A DNA stretch of 64,000 nt, taken from the NCBI GenBank assembly GCA_020226215.1, contig CM035236.1, forward strand, positions 62,398,268 through 62,462,267. Reading direction: 5' to 3'. The notes under the pieces are model-generated. The model saw only the letters and a program-made list of their open reading frames with translations. It did not search any database and was not told where the DNA came from. This DNA is from Sindora glabra (lineage: Eukaryota > Streptophyta > Magnoliopsida > Fabales > Fabaceae). Both the position numbers and the translations under genes were made by a program. Shown here piece by piece: positions 36,989-47,663 of this stretch (positions are counted from its first letter, which is position 1; each line of letters begins with the position of its first letter).

Positions 36989-38821
36989 ACTGGTGTTTTT
37001 CTAGAAAAAGAATTTATCTCTAAAAGAATTAGTGGGAGAAGAATAGAACTTGAAGAAATTCAAGATCAACGAGAAAACATTGAACTTGAGATGGAACCTG
37101 AGCCGGTTCCACAAACAGTTGTAGAAGAACCTGCTCATGTAACACAGAACCCACGTAGATCTAGTAGGATACGTCGTGAGCCCGAGAGATATGGTTTTCT
37201 CGTGACTCATCACGGTGATGTGTTGCTCATAGACTAAGATGAGCCCATAACCTACCAAGAGGCTATGATGGGACCAGATTCTGAGAAATGGCTAGAAGCT
37301 ATGAAATCAGAGATGGACTCCATGTATTCAAACCAAGTTTGGACTTTGGTTGATCCACCAGAAGGGGTAAAACCCATTGGGTGCAAATGAGTTTTCAAAA
37401 AGAAAACTGACATGGATGGTAATGTGTGTACCTTTAAGGGACGATTGGTTGCAAAAGGTTTCAAACAAATCCATGGTATTGACTATGATGAGACCTTTTC
37501 TCCAGTTGTCATGCTTAAATCCATCAGGATTCTTCTAGCTATAGCAACATATTATGATTATGAAATCTGGCAAATGGATGTCAAAACTGCTTTCCTTAAT
37601 GGAAATCTTCTTGAGGATGTGTACATGACACAACCTGAAGGTTTTGTAAATCCTGAAAATGCTGGAAAAGTTTGCAAATTGCAACGATCCATTTATAGGT
37701 TGAAGCAAGCTTCTCAGAGTTGGAATCTTCATTTCGATGATGCAATCAAAGAGTTTGGTTTCATAAAAAATGAAGATGAACCCTGTGTATACAAGAAGGT
37801 TAGTGGGAGCACAATAGTCTTTCTGGTGTTGTATGTAGATGACATATTACTCATTGGAAATGACATTCCTACACTACAATCTGTAAAAACTTGGTTAGGA
37901 AATTATTTTTCTATGAAAGACTTAGGTGAGGCCTCCTATGTATTAGGTATCAAGATCTATAGAGATAGATCGAGAAAATTGCTTAGCCTAAGTCAAAGTA
38001 CATACATTGATAAGGTGCTAAAAAGGTTTAGCATGCAAGATTCTAAAAGAGGATTCTTGCTGATGTCACATGGCATAAGTCTCTCAAGAACTCAATGTCC
38101 TTCCACAGAGTATGAGAGACAGCGCATGAGTAAGATCCCTTATGCATCTGCGATTGGATCTATCATGTATGCTATGTTATATACTTGTCCTGATGTCTCG
38201 TATGCTTTAAGCATAACGAGCAGATACCAATCAAATCCTGGTGAAAGTCACTGGACAGCTATCAAGAATATTCTTAAGTACTTAAGAAGAACTAAAGACA
38301 TGTTTTTGATTTATGGAGGTGAGGAAGAGCTCATTGTAAATGGTTACACTAATGCTAGCTTTCAAATCGATAAAGATGACTTCAGGTCGCAGTCAGGTTA
38401 TGTATTTTGCCTTAATGGTGGCGCTGTGACCTGGAAGAGTTCAAAGCAAGGGACAGTGGCTGATTCTACAACAGAAGCTGAATACATTGCAGCATCAGAT
38501 GCCGCAAAAGAGGCTGTTTGGATTAAAAAGTTCATCAATGAACTTGGAGTTGTTCCTAGCATTGCTGACCCAATAGAGCTCTATTGTGACAATAATGGAG
38601 CCATTGCGCAAGCCAAGGAACCTAGATCTCACCAGAAATCCAAACATATACTCCGACGCTATCATCTCATAAGAGATATTATTAATAGAAATGATGTCAG
38701 GATATGCAAAATACCGACTGATGATAATGTCGCTGATCCACTGATAAAAGCCCTGACGCAGCAAAAGCTTGATAGTCATATGAGGTCCATAGGTATTAGA
38801 TACATGGATGATTGGCTTTAG
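36989..38821 (+). pseudogene. Copia reverse transcriptase-RNase H
   Basis: After the TGA at 36986 the frame passes a Pro/Glu-rich linker with RRSSRIRREPERYGF, two further stops (TAA 37235-37237; TGA 37388-37390 where Trp is expected in G-C-K-W-V-F-K) and then stays open for 469 codons from 37412 to the TAG at 38819. RT motifs are in order: RLVAKGFKQ, DYDETFSPV, QMDVKTAFLNG, YRLKQASQSW and the intact catalytic YVDD (37832-37843). In RNase H the first catalytic Asp (G-Y-T-D-A-S-F context) is Asn, encoded at 38351-38353. The E in STTEAEYIA and D in LYCDNNGA are retained. Replication by this copy would need proteins in trans. Confidence 0.9.
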
Positions 38822-38822
38822 T

Positions 38823-38835
38823 GCAAGTGGGAGAT
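38823..38835 (+). promoter_or_regulatory. Polypurine tract of the young copia element
   Basis: GCAAGTGGGAGAT immediately precedes the 3' LTR, as expected for plus-strand priming. Confidence 0.85.
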
Positions 38836-40279
38836 TGTTAGTGTATATGCCCTAAAACCAATTGTATTGATGATTGTAATTTTGAATCATGTTATTTTAA
38901 TGGCAATTCCAATTATTATATTTATATATATTATCTGCGTAATATATTCAATTATAATAATAACCTTAGAATAATTGTATTCTTAAATGTCCCTAGTCAT
39001 ATATCATTGTGGATTAGGTTGCTTTGATATGTTAAGACTAGCATGTGTGAAGACTTATATGGGATATTAAGTTTACACATGAGTACAAGTTAGAGAACTT
39101 GTATACTGGACCGACCCATATTAAGAACACTACATGGATCGTTATATGAGTGTCATAAGTGGTTCTTAGTGATCATTATTAATATGGTCCTTTGACCTGA
39201 GATCACCAAAGTTCCCTACATGTGAGTTTCATATTTTGATACTATTCTATATCACTAATGGTTAAGTGAATGCAAGGGTAGATATTGGATATGTCACATA
39301 TCATGCGGAGGGGTTTGTGTGATCAAGATGGGATTTGTCCCTCCTATATAACAGGAGTAACATCTATGGGCCCCTTGATTAAGTAAAGCTGAGAAAATGC
39401 ATGGCCATGCTCAGATGAATTGACATGAGATGTCGATTACATTTGTTTCAGTTAGCTTACTTAGGAATTAAGAAACCTTAAGATTGGGCTATACGGGAAT
39501 GACATGGTCCATGTCTCGTGCTCAATCTAGATGTATAGGACAAAAGGACATAAGTGATGATCACGTGTAAAGGTTTAGTCAAATCACCGACTTTCTCATT
39601 ACTTGGGTAACAATGATGTGTTGCTAGACACCAATCATTGTTTATGATCATTAATATGATTAATGGTCATTGCTAACGTAATGAGAGCCTGTAGGGTCGC
39701 ACACTTAGAGCCTAGTGAATTTGGAATTAATGGACCAAATTGTTTGGGCTTAATATTTGGGAATTCATGTTATAATTATAAGGCCCAATAGTAAGCCTAT
39801 AATTATACATGGAATAAAGCCCGAATAGGTTAGGTTTTTCTATGCACCTATTTAAATAGGCTTATTGGGTAATAATAGGATTACTATTACTATTCACGCA
39901 CCCAAAAGTAAAAGCATAGAAAACCCTAGCACCTCTCCTTGACCAAAATCCCTGAAGAGGCGTAGCTAGCATTACGAGGTGTAAGGAGATCAATTCCAAC
40001 CGGTGTGTGTAGCGGACATTCATCGGTGATTCACGGGTTCGTGTGGATACCACAGAGGTGCAGCCACATAAACGTTGTACTGGTGATCTGATTTACTGGT
40101 TTCCATTCCGGTTCGTGATTTGGAAGTAGATCGGACTTGGTGTAGCGGTCAGAAGAATTTTGCCGAAAGGTATAAACCCTAATCCCTAATCTATGGCGTT
40201 CTAAATTCGCATGGATCCGTGGTGGAAATCGTGCAAAAATTTTATTCCGCTGTGCATGTATGATGCGCGATTTCCAGCA
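38836..40279 (+). repeat. 3' LTR of the young copia element
   Basis: 1444 bp, starts TGTTAGTGTATATG and ends CCAGCA; followed by the TSD AAGGA. Palindromic TATA-like box at 39847-39860. About 98.6% identical to the 5' LTR by eye count. Confidence 0.95.
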
Positions 40280-40284
40280 AAGGA

Positions 40285-40621
40285 GTCATAGTTCACATTA
40301 GCATATCTTAATAGAAGTTGATAAAAATTAAATTAGATGATTAAAGTAAATAATTTTAAATTAGGAAGGCTAAAGTTATATAATTTATATTTTAAAAATC
40401 TAAAACTACATTTAAATTTTTTATTCATTTAATTTCATAGATAGTAAAAATCCAAATTACAATTTTAATTCTATTAATAAGTAGGGTATCTAAACAAAAT
40501 AATAAAATAAAAAGAGAAAAAAAAAGAAGCTTCAACAAGTTGCAAATTGCCCTTAACTAAGAGCCTAAATTTTATATATGCTAAATCAATGCCTTCAACT
40601 CTTTTATTGTATGATATACAA
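40285..40621. other. Spacer between copia element and CACTA terminus
   Basis: AT-rich with a purine-rich run near 40510-40530; no feature recognised. In the pre-insertion state it joins 31637 directly. Confidence 0.55.
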
Positions 40622-40639
40622 ATTACAACATTTTTTGCT

Positions 40640-41310
40640 TATAATAACAGTTAAAAACTGTTGCCTATACTAAAAAAATCATTGCTTATAGTAGAGGCAA
40701 TGGTTTTTGGCCATTGTCATAACTCGCATTACTTATTCTTTAAACAATATTTTTTGAATTTTTGGCAATAATTCTTGCCTATTTTATCTTAAGTAATAGT
40801 TCCTAGCTATTGTGTAAACTATAGGCAACAATTATCAAGCATTGTAAGGTATTATAGGTAACATCTGTAAACTATTGTCTATAATTGAATTAGTAATGGT
40901 TTTTGATTGTCACATAAAATGTACATAATAAGCAATGGTTATTGATTATTGCCTATATTAGTATAAGCAATCTTTTTTTAGTGTTACTTAAAAGAAAAAA
41001 AGGTAATTGTTATTGACCATTACTGATATAAAAAGAAGCAATGGATTCTAACCATGGCCTATATAAGTATAAGCAACAATTTCTGACCAATGTATAAGAT
41101 TAACAATAGGTTTTGACTGTTGCATATATTAGAATAAGCAATAGTTCTTTATTGTTACCTAAAATACTTATGATCATAAAAAATATGCAATAATTTTTTA
41201 TTGTTGCCAAAAATTTTAATGATAGGTTACTAACCATTGCTTATTTTGTACAAAAAGTGTTGCAAAATAAACAGCAGTTTGAAAACCATTGTCTATTGAT
41301 AAATAGTAAT
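40640..41310. repeat. CACTA subterminal palindromic repeats
   Basis: About ten diverged copies of a short palindromic motif of the form GCAATGGTTNTTGACCATTGC, often followed by CTATA. Clear copies lie near 40700, 40937, 41010, 41040, 41095 and 41240. Such clustered short inverted motifs next to the terminus are the transposase-binding region of CACTA elements. Confidence 0.65.
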
Positions 41311-43353
41311 TTTTTTTTGTTAATGATTAAATATTTTTTTGTTATTGTTGTAATTTTTTATGCTTATTTTTTAAGAACATATAAATAACTAACCTAATAT
41401 GCACATTAAAAATCAATTATGAAGCATGCAGAACTCAAACATTAATGTCATTAAAAATTAACTAAATATGCACATTCTTCCCACTAATTTCCTTAAAAGC
41501 ATCTACACCAATAAATAATATTCAAAACATAACCCTAAATGACATAAATATGCATCCTAATAAAAGCTCAACATAGTGCGATATTTAATAAAAACGATGT
41601 TTCAATATTCTTCAAGTTGTGCATCATCTTTATCGTTTATATTTAGAAAATTGTCATCCAATAATCTATCATCATCTTCACCAGTAAGATTTTCTTACAT
41701 GACGTTAAAAAATTATAATTAGAAAAAATTGATATTAATGTATATTAGAATTGCAAAATATAAGATAGTTAATTATAATCACAAGTCCTAAAGCAACAAA
41801 GTAACTTCATTCAAATGCCATTTAACAAAATAATAGATTAGAAGATTGATTATTTTGTATGGACTTGTCCAATATATCCTTAAGGAAATCATAAAGACAC
41901 CTTTACAAGTTACAAAGTGAAAATAATTTACAAGAATCAAGAGCTAAAATTAACTTTCTTAGCCCTATTTCTCCTAACAAGAAAAACAAAAAGTGGTTTC
42001 TAAAATACTCAACTAACATACAAATCAAGACCTATTTCATTACTAGTATCCTTTGCGACAATTTATATTTTACCATTGGAAATCTTCAAACTAAGTAAAA
42101 TAACATTAAAAACCATTGCAAGAAATAGACTATGACAAACCAATTTATCATCTAATGCCCTACAAGACTATCTATAATAGCTTACCTAGACAAGAAAAAA
42201 TCATTCACAAATAGGTCATTTAACTTTATGACTTATTTACTAAATAACATAGAGGTGACCTAAATGAATAATATAGACATAACTTCCCATGAAACAAATA
42301 GTCTCTTGCCTTGATACTTTCACATTGTATTCCCTATTTACCTTTCAGTTTAATTTTCAATTTTTCCTCATATTCTTTCTCATTTTATTTAATCTTTCTT
42401 CATTGTTTGTGCTAATTCATTTTTCTCTTAGCCTATAGCTATTGTGAGCTTCAAATAATTTGCTAAGAAATAAAATCTAGTCTCAACTTCAATAACATGA
42501 TTCTAAAGAGGAAAACCTAAAGACACTTCTAATTACGAGGTTAAGGAGTGTCATCACTTTGGCATTAAGATTAGCTAAGCCTTAAAATGCCATAATGTGA
42601 ATTTATTGATTAAAATTAGTCTTATCCTTACACCTGATTGTATGCAACAAAAAAAATCTAATCCAAAGCTAGCAAGTTAAGTAAATTTTTTTATGCAAAC
42701 TATATTAACCTAAATTGTGGACACCGAAAACAACAACATAATTCAACATGAAAAATAATGCTAAAACACAAGGAACCAACAACAACAAATACAAAGACAT
42801 AAAAATTTTGAAACTAAAATTGAGTAGAATAATAAGATTTCAAGATGGAATTTAACAATGCAAACTTAGACCAAACATTGATGCAAAAAAGTTGACAAAA
42901 AGCAATGTGAAATTACAATGAATAACACAAAATTAAAAGGAATGACTAGCTAAGGCATTTTGACCAATAGCAAATGAGGATGACTTAAACATAGAATTAA
43001 ACTTTAGAGACCAATATGAAAAAGTATAAGATGCTAACAACAAGACAAATTTCATTGCTTAGCATTAAACATAATTGTATTTACTTGGATAGCATGACAC
43101 ACAAAATAACACATAAATCTAATTAAACATAGAAGACAACCCTGCCTACTATGCCCAACATAATGTAAAATAACCTAGTTTGATGAATGAATCCAAATTG
43201 ATTTCAACAACCACAATTCCATTAATGATAATTTAAATTTACTAAAATCATTGTTAGATATAATAAAATGATTCATAAATTCATTACCTTTTCTTTGTTT
43301 GGAAAATACACTGATTATGAAAAGGTGGATGAACATGTGCAGTAGAATTTCTT
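41311..43353 (-). other. CACTA 3' non-coding interior with a terminal acidic exon
   Basis: Apart from the short exon at 41602-41696 this part of the CACTA element shows no coding. It is A/T-rich and probably intron plus 3' untranslated sequence of the TNP1-like gene. Confidence 0.45.
41602..41696 (-). pseudogene. Putative last exon of the TNP1-like CACTA gene
   Basis: On the minus strand the segment reads NLTGEDDDRLLDDNFLNIN then DKDDAQLEEY and a TGA at 41602-41604. A Asp/Glu-rich tail ending in this way fits the C-terminus of a plant CACTA accessory protein. An AG that could serve as splice acceptor lies at about 41697. The exon is small, so this is moderate support from composition, frame and position. 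Confidence 0.5.
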
Positions 43354-43753
43354 TCTCAGGACCTTATCCTACTTGTGACTAGCGTGAATCTCGATACTAG
43401 TTTCCACAAGCCTTAACTTTTTTTAAACTCTAACCTATCTAAAGGAATTTTTCAAATTTTAGGGGGGACTTAAAATGTACTTTAAATTTTTATGAAAAAA
43501 CGGATAAAGTCTTCTTTATTTTTAGATATTTCTTAAGAGCCACACACCCTAAAATATAACACCTGTATATTTCCAAATACAATAGTAGCAATATACACCT
43601 AATACTATACAATCTTAAGACATATACACAAATACAAATTTAACATAACAATTGATGGATCAATTACATCTCCATTTCAAATGTTGATCCTGACTTAAAG
43701 AGAATCCTAACTATTAAATCCTTTGACAAGGTGGTCTTGATTTTTCATAGATG

Positions 43754-44746
43754 CTACAAGGCTTGAAAGCACTCTATATTGCCGAAAACATTCCAAGAAC
43801 TTAGTGAGCATATACTTACTAAAAAAGATTAAGTTATTTATGTACTAAATTAGAGAATATTAACAAACCCATTTTTTTTATTTTTGAAATATACACAACT
43901 CAACCTTAGATTGGAATTTCACTTGCATAAAACTTAGGTTCCATATTTCACATCACAAAATATAATAATAATCTCAACCAATACCACTCACCACCCATTT
44001 CAGGTAGTCATCACATTTACAAATAGCCCTTAAGGCTCAATCATAATCAGATTATCATAATCAACTTAAGTTCTTGCAATCATATCAATAGTAATAATTA
44101 ATCACAGACAAATTATAATATTTCATCACATCACACATCCATTTATAGTAAGCATAAATGTAGTTGCTTTTAGCCACTTTTTAATTTTAGGTTGAATTTT
44201 ATATTTTTCTTAACTAAACATAAAAAATTTTCATCTAACTCTTAGATCAATTTTATATCTTTCATAATTATTTACTGAAAACTTTCCATCTGGCTCTCAA
44301 GGCATTGCTCCATTATAGTCTCAATTTCCAATGTCACTGCTCTACCATAACTCACACCTTCCAATATCATCCATAGCAAGTTTCATAGATAATATACACA
44401 TAAGAATTCAACCTTTATATCATAATTGTTTATAAAACTTCAATGCAAAGTAATTAATTTATCACTAGATAGTATCAAGCACATAGTAGTATAGGTATTA
44501 CTATATGAATATCATTGAATTCAATCACAATTCGTCAATAATTATCATCATCATTACACTTTCACTACACACTTTGATCAATTACCATTCCTTCAAATAG
44601 TTACTTGTACTTATACCATGAAACTGAATTTATGCATGAGTATATATATATATGCATGAATATTAAATTCAATTAAAAAATATAATTCGTAATATTTAAA
44701 TAATCTTTTATTAAGATAAAAAACTTGTGGTGAGATGTATACTCAC
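43754..44746 (-). other. Intron-like segment within solo LTR C
   Basis: Minus-strand donor CATCAG|GTGAGTATACATCTC at 44746 and acceptor GCCTTGTAG|CATCTATG at about 43754, homologous in place to those of copies A and B. Confidence 0.4.
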
Positions 44747-45796
44747 CTGATGGTGTGCATCCTTGTAGAAAATCAGAGTGTTTCATTTTTACTTTTTCCT
44801 TTTTTTCCTAATTAAAAGTTACAATAATAAATTATAAATACAAGGCATTATTTATGTTATTTCTAAATATCATAGCCACTTATTCATATTATAATATTAT
44901 GATATTATAATTCATCAGCTTCTTCCTGGTTTCCACAATCAACTTATAAAATCAAAATATGTCATTATGTGCATTAAGGACATTTTAATCACGTCACTTC
45001 TTGAAATAGAATGCTCACTTCCTAATATTTCTAACTTTGTACTATAATAGTGCTTTAATCAAATTATTCATTAATTCTATACACATACTTTCTTACATTC
45101 TTACTCTATCTCGGTAAAACCATCAATTCTCACAATTAGATTCTTAATCCAATGAGGCTACATTATTTCATTTAGGTATATGCTTATTTCTTTAATATTT
45201 TTAATTCTAGCTTAAGATAATTAGAAGCCAAGTTTTGGAATTTTTCTTTGTTCAAGTTCACTTTATCAAACATATTACCATTTAATATTTTAAAGGACTC
45301 TAATCATTTCCCATAAGCTAGCCACATAATTATTTTTGATATTTTAAAAGATACACTCACATATCTAAAATATGCATAGAATAGGCTTTTTGATTCAAGT
45401 ATAACATAGCTTAAAAATACTAAAGCTTTTCACTCTAGGAAGACTTTAATCATGTTATTATAGGATATTATATGCTTAGTTCTTAATGTTTTAACTCTAT
45501 CTCAAGCAATTTTTCCAAATCATATTTCCACAACTTTGGGTCTTCTTTTAATTTAATCTAATTTAAGTAAAATATTATAATATAATTCTCCAAGAAGGCT
45601 CCAAACATATTATTTTATCATTATATAATGTAAAAATCATGTTTTCTGAAATACCACCAATAAGTCTAAAATTTTCATAGATAGGGATTCTTAAACCATA
45701 CATTAATCCTTTAGAATAGTATATTGCAGTGCTCTAGAATCACCTAGAATTTAATAACATAAAATCATATTTTTATAATTAACATCATTTACTTTA

Positions 45797-45919
<123 letters not shown>

Positions 45920-47399
45920 GTTTTTCTGGATTAATTTGTGAGCAGCAGAAACGCTAGGAATTTATGATAAAAAAATAACTTACTGATCTCTAAGATGGCC
46001 CCTTGGAGCTTCACCAGCGGCCAAAACCTTACCGGAACGCCGGTGGGGCAGAAAGGAGCAGCAGCTTGCTACTGCTATCACAGGATGCAAATCGGCATCC
46101 TCCTACACTCCATGCTCCTACTGTAGTTGGGAGAGAGCTCACCAGAAGCTGGGATAGCAAGTGGTCGCCGGAACAGGGGTAGAGCAGGAGGGAGCCACCA
46201 TAGATCAAGAGTGTTTGCTACTGTCCTGGTACTGAATAGCGTGGTTCTCTGGCAGCACCAATGAAAAGAGTTAGCCACAGATGGAAGGAGAACAACGACG
46301 CGCAGTAATGCAAAGACTGGAGAAGGAAGTCGCCGGAAAAACGAAACCTCTCAATACGCTGCCTTTCTGCAGCGCTTCATGACGATTCACACTGATCATC
46401 GATGTGTCACCGGCTGGAAAGAATGCCAATAACCAATTATGCACGGCAGAGACTCATGATAGCTAAGACTGGCTGGTGAACGAAAGACGAGAGGGAGATG
46501 AGAGAAGAGAGGAAGAGATTATTGGTGAGAACAAAAGAAGGAAAAAGAAAATATGCTAGAGAAAGAGAACCAAAAATAGAAATAAGGGGAAAAGAGCGTA
46601 AAGTAGCCAAAAAAATAAAAACAACAATACTGTACAGACATTTACAAAAATGAAGAGAGGAAAGAGAAAAATCAGAAAAACTAATTTTTAAAGAGGAGGT
46701 ACCGGCTTACTCCAAGTAAATGAGAAAGAAATGCTAAGAAATGAGCTGTGAGAAATGATTATACGCTTCTCACATAGTGTAAGCTCATCTCATCTTATTC
46801 AATTAGATCTCAACCGTCAACTTATTTTAAAAATCCATTCCTATAAAATTGATTTTATTTACAGTCCCACTTCAATAATTTCAATCCTTCCTCAATATAT
46901 ATATATATATATATAAGTTATAAAATAATTATTTAACTTTTCATAATTTTCAAAAATAATTTATCAAATACAAATAATCAATTTTATAAATCTTTCTACT
47001 CACAATTACTAAAACCATTTCCACCTTGGAAGAAAAGCCTTATAGAAAATATTTAAATAAGCCTTGATTTAATAATAATCATTTAAAAGTAAATTTGTTT
47101 CAAATTTTCACAATTCTCAAAATTTAACTAATTATAACAAATTATTCTATTCCCTGTAAAAATTATTTTAATCAAATTTTAAATCAATACCCTATAAAAA
47201 TAAATAAATTTTGAATATTATCATAGATATCATTTTTCAATATTCCAAAACCTCTAATATAGAAAAGAAATTCAAAACCAAATATTAATTGAATAAGTAA
47301 TTAAATAATTAATTATCCACAAGTATCAAAATTTGTAAAACTTTAAATTTTAACTTAGGATATTACATTCTTCCACTATTTGCATGACTTAGAGATGGC

Positions 47400-47663
47400 C
47401 TTAATTAAGCTAGCATTACCCCAACAGTCATTTCAGGATTTTTTTTATGACAATGCATTGACAATAGTTGTTAAACCATCAAAACGTTCCTTCATTTCTT
47501 AAATTTCACTTTTCAAAGAGTTAACTTTCCTATCATGCTTTTGCTTAAGATTGATTATTTCTTTTTCTTTCTTCAAAGCAATAAAAGTTATAAATCTCCC
47601 ATAACAATGTACTCTCACTGACTTTTCCTCACCAAATACTACTTGAAAAGTATCTTCATTAGT
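47400..47663 (-). pseudogene. CACTA TNP1-like C-terminal exon
   Basis: On the minus strand the frame reads TNEDTFQVVFGEEKSVRVHC, then YGRF, then LKKEKEIINLKQKHDRKVNS, a stop codon at 47499-47501, and EMKERFDGLTTIVNALS. The layout (a D-F-x-x-V-x-G-x-E core, an R-V-x-C-Y-G motif, then a Lys/Glu-rich coiled coil) is that of the C-terminal part of plant CACTA TNP1/Transposase_24 proteins. The upstream edge is the TTAGT insertion site of the element at 47664-61075. Across that insert the frame continues into 61081 onward as E-E-T-N-E-D, showing the insert split a once-continuous exon. Confidence 0.65.

Larger units (their letters stand above)
31643..40279 (+). mobile_element. Young but defective Ty1/copia retrotransposon
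   Basis: An 8637-bp element with perfect 5-bp TSD AAGGA (31638-31642 and 40280-40284). Two 1444-bp LTRs (31643-33086, 38836-40279) differ at about 20 positions, 19 of them transitions, so insertion was recent. PBS, polypurine tract and domain order Gag-protease-integrase-RT-RNase H identify a copia element. The coding region is broken by one frameshift near 36076, a second near 36850, in-frame stops at 36513, 36986, 37235 and 37388, and substitutions of catalytic residues, so this copy could not encode its own proteins. Long LTRs recall Angela/Tork-type lineages, but I do not assign one. Confidence 0.95.

Noticed and set aside
31643..40279. Two 1444-bp copies as a segmental duplication
   Set aside because: TG..CA ends, TSD, PBS and PPT show they are LTRs of one element.
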